Source: Rhodocyclales bacterium
GTDB lineage: Bacteria; Pseudomonadota; Gammaproteobacteria; Burkholderiales; Rhodocyclaceae
Assembly (NCBI GenBank): GCA_028292505.1
Contig: JAQGMF010000051.1
Span: 1-64,000, forward strand
DNA: 64,000 bases
Direction: 5' to 3'
The position numbers and the translations under genes are program-made. Position 1 is the stretch's first letter; each line of letters begins with the position of its first letter. Below the pieces are notes generated by a model, which did not search any database, was not told where the DNA came from, and was given only the letters and a program-made list of their open reading frames with translations. This document shows, in pieces, positions 36,037-44,067 of the stretch.

Positions 36037-37554
36037 TCAGACCACTGCCACCGGAATCTTGCCGATTCTTGCCTGCCATTCCTTCGGCCCGGTCTTGTGG
36101 ACCGAACTACCAAGCGAATCGACCGCTACCGTTACCGGCATGTCCTGCACTTCGAACTCGTAGATGGCTTCCATACCCAGGTCGGCGAAGCCGACCACGC
36201 GCGCTGCCTTGATGGCCTTGGAGACGAGATAGGCGGCGCCGCCGACGGCCATCAAGTACACGGATTTATGCTTCTTGATGGCGTCGATGGCGATGTCGCC
36301 ACGTTCCGACTTGCCGATCATGCCGAGCAGGCCGGTTTGCGCCAGGACCTGTTCAGTGAACTTGTCCATGCGTGTTGCCGTCGTCGGGCCTGCCGGGCCG
36401 ACTACTTCGTCGCGCACCGGGTCGACGGGGCCGACGTAGTAGATGAAACGATTGCGGAAATCGACGGGCAAGGGCTCGCCCTTGTCGAGCATCTCGGTCA
36501 TGCGCTTGTGCGCAGCATCGCGGCCGGTGAGCATCTTGCCGTTGAGCAAGAGGACTTCGCCAGGTTTCCAAGTATTAACTTCTTCGCGCGTGACGGTGTC
36601 GAGATTGACGCGACGACCCTTCGAGGTGTCGTAGGTGAGCTTGGGCCAGTCTTCGAGCGAAGGCGGATCGAGATAGACGGGGCCGCTACCATCGAGCACG
36701 AAGTGCGCGTGACGTGTTGCGGCACAGTTCGGAATCATCGCGACGGGCAGATTGGCGGCGTGCGTCGGGTAGTCCAGCACTTTCACGTCGAGCACCGTGG
36801 TCAGGCCGCCAAGGCCTTGCGCACCTATGCCAAGTGCATTGACCTTTTCGTAGAGTTCGAGGCGCAATTCTTCGGCACGCGTCTTCGGGCCGCGCTCGAT
36901 CAGGTCAAGGATGTCGATGGGCTCCATCAGCGCTTCTTTGGCCAGCAGCATGGCTTTCTCCGCCGTACCGCCGATGCCGATGCCGAGCATGCCCGGCGGG
37001 CACCAGCCTGCGCCCATGGTGGGCACCGTCTTGAGTACCCAATCGACGATGGAGTCGGAGGGATTTAGCATGACGAATTTGGATTTGGCTTCCGAGCCGC
37101 CACCTTTGGCAGCGACGATCACATCGAGCTTGTCGCCCGGTACGACGCTGACATTGACCACGGCCGGTGTGTTGTCCTTGGTGTTGGTGCGTTTGCCGGC
37201 AGGGTCGGCCAGCACCGAGGCGCGCAGCTTGTTGTCGGGGAAGTTGTAGGCTCGGCGCACGCCTTCGTTGACGGCGTCTTCGATGCTGCCGGTGAAGCCT
37301 TCCCAGCGCACGTCCATACCGATCTTGAGGAAGACGGTGACTATGCCAGTGTCCTGACACATTGGGCGATGACCTTCGGCGCTCATGCGCGAGTTGATCA
37401 GGATCTGCGCCATCGCATCCTTCGCCGCAGGGCTCTCTTCACGCTCGTAGGCGCGCGCCAGGTTGGTGATGTAGTCGACGGGATGGTAATAGCTGATGTA
37501 TTGCAGCGCGCCAGCAACGCTTTCGATGAGATCGTCTCGTTTGATGGTGGTCAT
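36037..37554 (-). CDS. fumA: Fumarate hydratase, class I (4Fe-4S type)
   Basis: 505 residues, single-chain class I fumarase. Cluster-ligand cysteines fit M-C-Q-D-T-G (about 101), W-C-P-P-G-M-L-G-I-G-I-G-G and N-C-A-A-T-R-H, and the C-terminal beta domain has G-P-T-T-A-T-R-M-D-K-F. It hydrates fumarate to malate in the TCA cycle using an oxygen-sensitive cluster. The ATG at 37554 is taken; a GTG four codons upstream is also possible. Single gene, followed by the VOC gene on the same strand. Confidence 0.95.
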   Translation of the reverse strand: MTTIKRDDLIESVAGALQYISYYHPVDYITNLARAYEREESPAAKDAMAQILINSRMSAEGHRPMCQDTGIVTVFLKIGMDVRWEGFTGSIEDAVNEGVRRAYNFPDNKLRASVLADPAGKRTNTKDNTPAVVNVSVVPGDKLDVIVAAKGGGSEAKSKFVMLNPSDSIVDWVLKTVPTMGAGWCPPGMLGIGIGGTAEKAMLLAKEALMEPIDILDLIERGPKTRAEELRLELYEKVNALGIGAQGLGGLTTVLDVKVLDYPTHAANLPVAMIPNCAATRHAHFVLDGSGPVYLDPPSLEDWPKLTYDTSKGRRVNLDTVTREEVNTWKPGEVLLLNGKMLTGRDAAHKRMTEMLDKGEPLPVDFRNRFIYYVGPVDPVRDEVVGPAGPTTATRMDKFTEQVLAQTGLLGMIGKSERGDIAIDAIKKHKSVYLMAVGGAAYLVSKAIKAARVVGFADLGMEAIYEFEVQDMPVTVAVDSLGSSVHKTGPKEWQARIGKIPVAVV

Positions 37555-37630
37555 AGCGGTGTTCACGACGAAGGCTTAGGAAGGTCTACGAGGCACAGTA
37601 TACCGCTCGGCCGCTGCGACCGAAAATGAA

Positions 37631-37652
37631 AAACCCCGCCGGAGCGGGGTTT
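37631..37652 (-). terminator. Intrinsic terminator downstream of ndh
   Basis: AAACCCCGC-type arms (37631-37639 and 37644-37652) form a GC-rich stem with a four-base loop. On the minus strand it is followed by TTTTTC. It lies about 155 bases past the ndh stop and upstream of the fumarase gene. Confidence 0.7.
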
Positions 37653-37807
37653 GAAGCTTGCGCTTGCGCACAAGCAGTCTGCGCTTTCTTACTTTTGCGC
37701 TTGCACAGTTCTGTGCGAGAAGCCAGTGACGACACGGCCTGTGAAGCGATTAAAGCATGGCCCAGGATTTTCTCCTGTGCGGTATTTGGCAGGTGGCAAA
37801 CGATTCC

Positions 37808-39091
37808 TCAGAGCTTCGGCCCCGTTGGCGATGTGCCAGTAATCAGGCGTGCGCCGCGCTTGTAGGTGAGAAAGGACCATAGCCAGTTGAAAGCCACCGC
37901 CACGCGATTGCGGAAATCGATCAGGAAGAAGATGTGGGCGATACCCCACAGCCACCATGCCAGCGGGCCGCGCAGCTTGATCCAGCCAAAGTCGACGACT
38001 GCGGCGCGGCGGCCGATCGTCGCCAGATTGCCGTAGTTCTTGTAGATGAACGGGCCTGGGGCGGCTTGTCCTTGCAGTCTGGCGATGATTACGCGAGCGG
38101 CATATTTTCCAGCCTGCTTCGCTGCCGGTCCGACGCCGGGCACGACGATGCCCTTAGCGTCTGTCAGCGCCGCCGTATCGCCAATGACAAATACATTGTC
38201 ATGACCGGGAACGCTGTAGTCGGGAGCAACTTTCACGCGGCCAGCGCGATCCGCTTCGACGTCCAACCACTGCGCCGCGGGCGAAGCCTGGACACCGGCG
38301 GCCCAGATGATCGTGCCTGCGCCGACACGCTGATCGCCAATCGTCACACCGGCGGCATCGCAATCATTGACGCGCGCATTCACGCGCACTTCCACGCCCA
38401 ATCTGTGCAAGGCTGCAATCGCTGCGGCGGACAAATCCTCGGGGAAAGTCGCGAGCAGGCGCGGGCCGGCTTCGACCAGCAGTATCTTGGTTTTGCGCGG
38501 ATCGATACGGCGAAAGTCCTTTGCCAAGGCGGCGCGCGCCAGCTCGGCGATGGAACCTGCCATTTCGACGCCGGTGGGGCCGCCGCCGATGATGACAATC
38601 GTCAGCATGCGATCGCGTTCAGCGGCTTCAGTCGTCATCTCCGCCCGTTCGAACGCCATCAGCAGACGATGGCGAATCGCGGTGGCATCTTCGATGGTCT
38701 TCAGGCCAGGGGCGAATGCCTCCCAATCGTCATGCCCGAAATAGGCATGACGTGCTCCGGTGGCGAGGATGAGATAATCGTATGAAATGTCGATGGCATG
38801 TTCGCCGTTGTCGATTGCTACAGTCCGGGCAGCGCAATCGATTGCAGTGACTTTCCCCAGGACCACCGTCAGATTTTTCTGTTCGGATAGAACGCTACGT
38901 ATCGGCGCGGCGATGTCGGCGGGTGACAGGCTGGCCGTTGCAACCTGGTAGAGCAAGGGCTGGAACAAATGATGGTTGCGCTGATCGATCAGCACGATGT
39001 CGACGGCCGCTCCCGCCAGGGTCTTGGCTGAGGACAGGCCACCGAAACCGGCGCCGATGATGACTACTTTAGGAAGAATGTGCGCGCTCAT
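37808..39091 (-). CDS. ndh: Type II NADH dehydrogenase (NDH-2), FAD-dependent
   Basis: 427 residues. The FAD motif is V-V-I-I-G-A-G-F-G-G-L-S-S-A-K near residue 10, the NADH motif I-V-I-I-G-G-G-P-T-G-V-E-M-A-G near 165, and the second FAD stretch V-F-V-I-G-D-T-A near 300. The C-terminus has hydrophobic, aromatic segments (W-W-L-W-G-I-A-H-I-F-F-L-I) for membrane attachment. It passes electrons from NADH to ubiquinone without pumping protons. Start at 39091 gives the family N-terminus. A weak promoter candidate (TTGATT-N17-TATTTG, 39264 to 39236) lies about 145 bases upstream. Confidence 0.93.
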   Translation of the reverse strand: MSAHILPKVVIIGAGFGGLSSAKTLAGAAVDIVLIDQRNHHLFQPLLYQVATASLSPADIAAPIRSVLSEQKNLTVVLGKVTAIDCAARTVAIDNGEHAIDISYDYLILATGARHAYFGHDDWEAFAPGLKTIEDATAIRHRLLMAFERAEMTTEAAERDRMLTIVIIGGGPTGVEMAGSIAELARAALAKDFRRIDPRKTKILLVEAGPRLLATFPEDLSAAAIAALHRLGVEVRVNARVNDCDAAGVTIGDQRVGAGTIIWAAGVQASPAAQWLDVEADRAGRVKVAPDYSVPGHDNVFVIGDTAALTDAKGIVVPGVGPAAKQAGKYAARVIIARLQGQAAPGPFIYKNYGNLATIGRRAAVVDFGWIKLRGPLAWWLWGIAHIFFLIDFRNRVAVAFNWLWSFLTYKRGARLITGTSPTGPKL

Positions 39092-39374
39092 TTTGCAACT
39101 CGTCTTTCGCTTTATCTTGATTCTTGACAGCACCGAATTCGGGCAGTGCGTGCGAATGGCGCTGCCTCGAAGTGCACATGCAACCCAGCGCAACCGACGC
39201 CGCTAGTGAACCAAGCGGGCCGGAGCGATATGTGACAAATATGTTGTAAATTGGTTGCAATCAAATGACATATGCAGTCTTGCGTCAATCGCGCCGCTAC
39301 CAGTGCTTTAATCATTTTTCAATGTCTTGAAAGTTTCGCAAAAGATTGGTGGCAAGTCATGCTACAATTTTTTA

Positions 39375-39548
39375 TTGTCATGTCTGAAGATTTCGGTAGC
39401 GAAATTTCGTGCGTGCAAAAAATGCTTTCTGCATTTACGTTTGCGCACGAATTTTGCGCCTGCATGGGGTGCTGATGCAGCGTCGCGCACGTCGTTAGGT
39501 CGATTGCCGGTTGACAACAAAAAAGCTCGCAATTTTGCGAGCTTTTTT
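39375..39548 (+). ncRNA. Candidate small RNA in the ndh-msrA gap
   Basis: The 478-base gap 39092-39569 has no convincing protein gene. Within it an extended -10 element, TG-C-TACAAT (39360-39368), is followed by a long imperfect hairpin with 24-base arms (39402-39425 and 39431-39454, five-base loop TTTCT). A strong terminator ends the stretch at 39519-39548. Together they would give a plus-strand RNA of about 174 bases. The 5' segment TTGTCA could also pair with TGACAA just before the terminator. No good -35 is visible, and the terminator is explained equally well by msrA on the other strand, so this is a hypothesis. Confidence 0.3.
39519..39548. terminator. Bidirectional intrinsic terminator downstream of msrA
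   Basis: AAAAAAGCTCGCAA (39519-39532) and TTGCGAGCTTTTTT (39535-39548) form a perfect stem with a minimal loop and T-runs in both directions. It lies 22 bases beyond the msrA stop. Confidence 0.85.
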
Positions 39549-39569
39549 GTTGACCGTGACCGTGAAATC

Positions 39570-40265
39570 CTAGGGCTTGATCGAATCGCGATAGACCGTC
39601 GGGAATAGGGTCTTGAGATCGTCCACCTTGGGCAGATCGTTGTAAGCGATGTAAGGGTGGTCGGGATGCAGTGTGGCGAAATCCTGATGATAGGCCTCGG
39701 CATCGTAGAACGCTTTCAGCGGCACCAGTTGCGTCACGATGGGTTTGCTGAAGCTCTTCGCTGCCTTGAGCTGATCGAAGTAGGCTTGCGCAACGGCGTG
39801 CTGATCCGCGCTCGTGTAGAAAATTGCGGAGCGATATTGCGTGCCGCTGTCCGGCCCCTGGCGATTGAGTTCGGTCGGGTTGTGCGCCACCGACATGAAA
39901 ATCTTCAGCAATTGGCCGAAGGAAATTTTCGAGGCGTCGTAAGTGACCTTGACCGACTCGGCATGGCCGGTATCGCCGCCGCTCACATCTTCATAATGGG
40001 CCTTGTTCGCGGGGCCACCGGAGTAGCCGGAGATCGCTGTCATCACGCCCTTGCTGTGTTGGAAAACGGCTTGCACGCCCCAGAAGCAGCCGCCCGCAAA
40101 GATTACGGTCTGCAGACCCTTGGCAGGTGTATCGAGAACTGGGTCGGGCAACTGGACAGCCTGCTCGCGCGCACCAACGTCGCAAGCGGTCAGCGCGGTC
40201 AGCGACGCGAAAACCAGCGGCAAGGCTCTGACTTGCAGGAAGCCGCGCAGGGATGGAAAGTTCAT
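39570..40265 (-). CDS. msrA: Peptide-methionine (S)-S-oxide reductase MsrA, exported lipoprotein form
   Basis: 231 residues. A signal sequence ends in the lipobox L-T-A-C (about residues 25-28), so this copy is probably a membrane-anchored envelope protein and not the cytosolic enzyme. The catalytic motif F-A-G-G-C-F-W-G-V-Q follows near residue 60, with later family blocks including G-Y-S-G-G and the D-P-T-like stretch H-N-P-T-E-L-N-R-Q-G-P-D. It reduces S-epimers of methionine sulfoxide in oxidised proteins. The ATG at 40265 is chosen for its spacing from AAAGG; 40271 is possible. Followed upstream by msrB in the same orientation, 21 bases apart. Confidence 0.92.
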   Translation of the reverse strand: MNFPSLRGFLQVRALPLVFASLTALTACDVGAREQAVQLPDPVLDTPAKGLQTVIFAGGCFWGVQAVFQHSKGVMTAISGYSGGPANKAHYEDVSGGDTGHAESVKVTYDASKISFGQLLKIFMSVAHNPTELNRQGPDSGTQYRSAIFYTSADQHAVAQAYFDQLKAAKSFSKPIVTQLVPLKAFYDAEAYHQDFATLHPDHPYIAYNDLPKVDDLKTLFPTVYRDSIKP

Positions 40266-40286
40266 GCTCATGCCTTTCAGTGAAGT

Positions 40287-40862
40287 TCAAGCCAGTTTGA
40301 CAAAACGCATCGAAGCGGAATTCATGCAGTAACGTAGGCCAGTGGGCTTCGGTCCGTCGTCGAAGACATGACCGAGATGCGCATCGCAGCGCTTGCAGGC
40401 GACTGCAGTGCGCAACATGCCGAATGTGTGATCGGTGATCTCGGTAACATTCTCTTTTGCAATCGGTTGCCAGAAACTCGGCCAGCCCGTACCGGATTCG
40501 AATTTTGTCGTCGAGCTGAACAGCGCAGTGTCGCAACAGATGCAGCGATACAGACCGGCTTCATGGTTGTTCCAGGTTGCGCCGGTAAAGGGGGTTTCGG
40601 TATCTTCCTTGCGTGTCACGGAAAATGAAAGGGGCGACAACTGTTTGCGCCACTCAGCTTCCGTCTTGACCACCTTGGCAAGCTTGACCGCCGGTTGCGC
40701 CACGCCGGCATCTGTTATTGGCACGATCGTCACTTCGGCTGCTGCCTTGCTGGCTTCCGCACCCGTCGCCGCGCGCGCCGCCCAGCAGGCCGCCAGCGAT
40801 GCGCCCGAGATGAGCAACGCGCGGCGGCGCTGCGTGGAACTTGAAATCTTTACGTCTGACAT
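40287..40862 (-). CDS. msrB: Peptide-methionine (R)-S-oxide reductase MsrB, Tat-exported form
   Basis: 191 residues. The N-terminus has Q-R-R-R-A-L-L-I-S-G-A-S-L-A-A-C-W-A-A-R-A-A, a twin-arginine-type export signal. The MsrB domain (about 60-190) includes the zinc pairs C-I-C-C and C-K-R-C, W-P-S-F-W and the catalytic R-Y-C-M-N-S-A-S. It reduces R-epimers of methionine sulfoxide. Together with the MsrA lipoprotein it would form a periplasmic repair pair. It diverges from an AraC-type regulator gene 191 bases away. Confidence 0.92.
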   Translation of the reverse strand: MSDVKISSSTQRRRALLISGASLAACWAARAATGAEASKAAAEVTIVPITDAGVAQPAVKLAKVVKTEAEWRKQLSPLSFSVTRKEDTETPFTGATWNNHEAGLYRCICCDTALFSSTTKFESGTGWPSFWQPIAKENVTEITDHTFGMLRTAVACKRCDAHLGHVFDDGPKPTGLRYCMNSASMRFVKLA

Positions 40863-41053
40863 TTTGCTGCTCCTGGTTAGTCCGACTGCTTACCCATAAG
40901 ACCGGCACGGAGGCGGAATCCTTACATGGCAGCCTCAGTAGGCTGGCCAATATTCTAGATCAGCGATTCGACCCTGCGAACGACGCGCAAGATCCATCAA
41001 ATGCACACTGGACGGATGATGCAATCTACACCCATGCCAATGCGAGAAACCGT

Positions 41054-41899
41054 ATGACAGCCGTAGCAAATACCGCCGGCAAAGCGCTCTGGTTTATCGA
41101 GAGTCATTTCGCGAGCGATATTACGCTCGACGATATCGCGAACACGGTGGGCGTGTCGCGCTTTCAGACGTCGCGTGCCTTCGAAGCGGCGATGGGGCTG
41201 CCGATCATGCGCTATGTAAAAAGTCGTCGCCTGAGTCAGGCAGCGCGTGCCCTGGCACTTGGCGCGCCGGACATCCTGGCCGTCGCGCTCGACGCTGGCT
41301 ACGGTTCTCACGAGGCATTCACGCGGGCCTTCCGCGATCACTTCGGCATCACACCCGAAGCGGTTCGCGCGCGAGGCCATATGGACGATATTCAACTTAC
41401 GGAGCCGATCAAAATGGATGAAACACTTGTCGAACTCGAACCCCCGCGCTTCGAGAATAGAAAATCCCTGCTCGTTGCCGGATTGAGCGAACGCTACGAT
41501 CAGGCGAGCAGTGCGGGCATCCCTGCGCAATGGCAGCGCTTCATGCCGTACTTCGAAAGTGGTATTCCCGGACAAGTCGGCCGGGATGCGTATGGCGTCA
41601 CTTTCAACTTCGATGACAATAGCAATTGCGAATATTTATGCGGCGTCGAGGTTGCCGACTTCTCTGGTCTGCCTGCAGCCCTGAGTCGTGTGCGCATCGG
41701 CGAGCAGCGATATGTGGTGTTCTGGCACCGAGGGCACATTTCCACGATTCGCCGCACCTGGAACAGTATCTGGAACAAGTGGTTGCCGGAATCAGGTCAT
41801 GCGGCGGCCGACGCCCCGAATCTTGAGCGCTATGGCGAGAACTTCGATCCACATGCCGGCACTGGCGGCGTCGAGCTATGGGTGCCGATCAAGGCATGA
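41054..41899 (+). CDS. AraC-family regulator with C-terminal GyrI-like effector domain
   Basis: 281 residues. The N-terminal AraC DNA-binding domain (about 5-110) has I-T-L-D-D-I-A-N-T-V-G-V-S-R-F-Q-T-S-R-A-F and A-L-D-A-G-Y-G-S-H-E-A-F-T-R-A-F-R. The C-terminal part (about 125-281) matches GyrI-like small-molecule-binding domains (R-Y-V-V-F-W-H-R-G-H and E-L-W-V-P-I). This Rob/SoxS-like domain order is typical of drug- or stress-responsive activators. It is divergent from msrB, so control of the msr genes is a reasonable guess. The ATG at 41054 is chosen as the family start; the frame is open further upstream. Confidence 0.88.
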   Translation: MTAVANTAGKALWFIESHFASDITLDDIANTVGVSRFQTSRAFEAAMGLPIMRYVKSRRLSQAARALALGAPDILAVALDAGYGSHEAFTRAFRDHFGITPEAVRARGHMDDIQLTEPIKMDETLVELEPPRFENRKSLLVAGLSERYDQASSAGIPAQWQRFMPYFESGIPGQVGRDAYGVTFNFDDNSNCEYLCGVEVADFSGLPAALSRVRIGEQRYVVFWHRGHISTIRRTWNSIWNKWLPESGHAAADAPNLERYGENFDPHAGTGGVELWVPIKA

Positions 41900-41922
41900 T
41901 GTGCAGTATGCCATTTTCATGA

Positions 41923-41960
41923 GCGCAAAAAAACCGACGCCATGACGTCGGTTTTTTGCG
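41923..41960. terminator. Intrinsic terminator after the AraC-family gene
   Basis: CCGACG and CGTCGG arms flanked by A- and T-runs form a stem extended by A:T pairs around a CCATGA loop. It serves both the AraC gene and the convergent small gene at 41989. Confidence 0.8.
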
Positions 41961-41988
41961 GCCCGCGATGAGGCGTGCGAATGTTTGT

Positions 41989-42291
41989 CTATGCAAAAAG
42001 TTGGGCGGAAGACTGACCGGATGATTTTGCTTCGCGGGTGTGAGGCGTGCCGCTGGGCTGCGAAGTGAGGATGGTCAGGGCGGCTTGCGCATACTCGGCC
42101 GCATCGCGACCCAGGCTGGTGAGATAGCCACCATCTGCCTGCGTCAATAGGCCCTTGTCATAAAGTCGTTGCGTTGCGGCGATGATGTTGGGGTCCGCGG
42201 TCTTGTGGATCTTGATGCCTTGCTGGCTGGTTGCCAGATCGAAACGTAACAGCGTGTTGAGTTCGTGGACAAGATCGGCCGTGTAGTGCAT
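41989..42291 (-). CDS. TIGR02647-family small protein
   Basis: 100 residues starting MHYTADLVHELNTLLRFDL, with A-D-P-N-I-I-A-A-T-Q-R-L-Y-D-K-G-L-L-T and D-G-G-Y-L-T-S-L-G-R-D-A-A-E. This matches, from memory, the conserved TIGR02647 family of small proteobacterial proteins, with a winged-helix-like pattern. The function is not established. A GAGGAGG ribosome site lies eight bases before the ATG at 42291. The last 25 residues are a Ser/Thr-rich tail. Confidence 0.75.
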   Translation of the reverse strand: MHYTADLVHELNTLLRFDLATSQQGIKIHKTADPNIIAATQRLYDKGLLTQADGGYLTSLGRDAAEYAQAALTILTSQPSGTPHTREAKSSGQSSAQLFA

Positions 42292-42452
42292 GTGCGAACC
42301 TCCTCGGTTGTTGGCATACAAATCATCGCGCGGAACAATCATAGCCCTCCTGACGCGCGTCAAACTGAGGTGCCAAGGAATTTGTTCGTGACGCAGTGCG
42401 TCATTTGTCTTGCGTGCGTCGCACCATTTGTTCTGGAGGCAGCGCGGCGTGT

Positions 42453-42842
42453 TCAGACGAATACGTTTACGAGACTGCCAGGACCGGCTCCCGGCGCACT
42501 TGATTGGGTTGCGGCCTCGACACTTTTCGTGTCGTCGACGCGTGCGATGTTGCGTGCGGCGGCAAGCGCATCGGTTCTTTGTGCATTTGCCGTACTGATT
42601 CCGGCGTCATTGCTGTGTGAGGTCTGCGCCTTGTCGAGCGCCTTGATGCGCGCTTGCGTGGCGTCGAGCTTATTGGTCAGATCGGCAATCTTGGCCTTGC
42701 CTGCAGGCGTTTTGGCCGAGGGGCAGGTCACCCAGTCGCCCAGTTGCTTCTTCAAGGTGTCGGCCTGCGCTTCCAGGCCTCTCTTGGAACCACCCGACGT
42801 GGCGGGGTTATACGTGGTGGATGCTCCGACCGCTGCGACCAT
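42453..42842 (-). CDS. Hypothetical protein with coiled-coil region
   Basis: 129 residues. After a short N-terminus with T-Y-N-P-A-T-S-G-G there is a helical stretch L-E-A-Q-A-D-T-L-K-K-Q-L-G-D-W, then C-P-S-A-K-T-P-A-G-K-A-K-I, and a second helix K-L-D-A-T-Q-A-R-I-K-A-L-D-K. A similar arrangement occurs in small FlxA-like or unnamed proteins of pseudomonads and burkholderias, but I cannot name a family firmly. The rest is Ala/Ser-rich. The ATG at 42842 is chosen because GGGAG precedes it; the frame is open to 42953. Divergent from the esterase gene. Confidence 0.55.
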   Translation of the reverse strand: MVAAVGASTTYNPATSGGSKRGLEAQADTLKKQLGDWVTCPSAKTPAGKAKIADLTNKLDATQARIKALDKAQTSHSNDAGISTANAQRTDALAAARNIARVDDTKSVEAATQSSAPGAGPGSLVNVFV

Positions 42843-42973
42843 ACCGCTCCCTGATACGAGGACACGCTTCCCACAATTAACGGCCTTGTTCCAAGGCCCT
42901 TGAGCAACACCCGCCCACCGTGGGAATGCGGATTGCTGGACAGGACTATGCAAGTAAATCTAAGGAGACGGCT

Positions 42974-44005
42974 ATGCACCTGACTCAAATCGTAGAAAAC
43001 ATCAAATCCGCCGTAGGCATTAACCCTGCGGACCATCTGGACGCCGATATGCGACGCGTTGTCGATGCCCTCGGGGAACTAGGTGCGCTGCCGATCGAGC
43101 ATCTCTCGGTCGAAAAGGCGCGTGCGCAACCGACACCGGCCGATGCAGTGCAGAAGATACTGCTGGATCAGCACCGGGGTGCGGAAGCTTTCGCCGCGGT
43201 GGCATCAGTTTCCGCCACCAACATCACGATTCCCGGCGCCGCAGGCACCAACCGAGCACGGGTATATATGCCAACGGGACAGGGGCCGTTCCCGGTAATC
43301 CTGTACTTTCACGGTGGTGGCTGGGTCATTGCCGATCTGGACGACTACGACACCACGCCGCGCTCCATCGCTCAGCAGGCCAATGCCATTGTCGTTTCCG
43401 CTCACTATCGTCAGGCGCCAGAGCATCCCTTCCCGGCGGCGCACGAAGACGCCAATGCGGCATACAAGTGGCTGCTGGAGAACGCCGAGGCGTTAGGGGG
43501 GTATGCCGACAGCATTGCCGTGATGGGCGAGAGCGCTGGCGGCAACCTGGCCATCAATGTGTCGATCTGGGCGCGCGACAATGGCATGCGCATGCCCGTG
43601 CATCAGGCGCTGATCTATCCGCTTGTCGGCACCGACATGGAAACGCCTTCGTACAAGGAAACCAAGCACGCGCGGCTACTCAACAAGGCCATGATGAAGT
43701 GGTTCTTTGATCATGTCTTCGCGCGCTCGGCGGACAAGGACAGTCTGCTCGTCAACGTCATTGAGGCCAACCTTGCCGGTCTGCCGTCGACAACAGTCAT
43801 CACGGCTGAAGTCGACCCATTGCGTTCGGAAGGCGAGACGCTGGCGATCCGCCTGATGGGGCAGGGTACCGATGTGCTTCACCAGAACTATGTAGGCGTG
43901 ACGCACGAATTCTTCGGCATGGCACCCGTGGTTGGTGCGGCCCGCGAAGCGCAGAGCTTTGTTTTCGAACGCCTGTGCGGCGCCTTTGCGCGCAAGATGC
44001 ACTGA
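42974..44005 (+). CDS. Alpha/beta hydrolase, hormone-sensitive-lipase-like esterase
   Basis: 343 residues. The oxyanion motif Y-F-H-G-G-G-W (about 111-117) and the nucleophile elbow M-G-E-S-A-G-G-N (about 183-190) define the HSL/acetyl-esterase family. The acid lies in A-E-V-D-P-L-R-S-E-G and the histidine in V-T-H-E-F-F-G. No signal peptide is seen, so it is probably cytoplasmic, acting on short-chain esters or lactones. The AAGGAG at 42962-42967 supports the ATG at 42974. Single-gene unit; substrate unknown. Confidence 0.88.
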   Translation: MHLTQIVENIKSAVGINPADHLDADMRRVVDALGELGALPIEHLSVEKARAQPTPADAVQKILLDQHRGAEAFAAVASVSATNITIPGAAGTNRARVYMPTGQGPFPVILYFHGGGWVIADLDDYDTTPRSIAQQANAIVVSAHYRQAPEHPFPAAHEDANAAYKWLLENAEALGGYADSIAVMGESAGGNLAINVSIWARDNGMRMPVHQALIYPLVGTDMETPSYKETKHARLLNKAMMKWFFDHVFARSADKDSLLVNVIEANLAGLPSTTVITAEVDPLRSEGETLAIRLMGQGTDVLHQNYVGVTHEFFGMAPVVGAAREAQSFVFERLCGAFARKMH

Positions 44006-44067
44006 TATGTGGGGTGGGTTGCAGTGCGAATCCACCCTATTTGCACCCTATCTGCGCCCAATGTATT

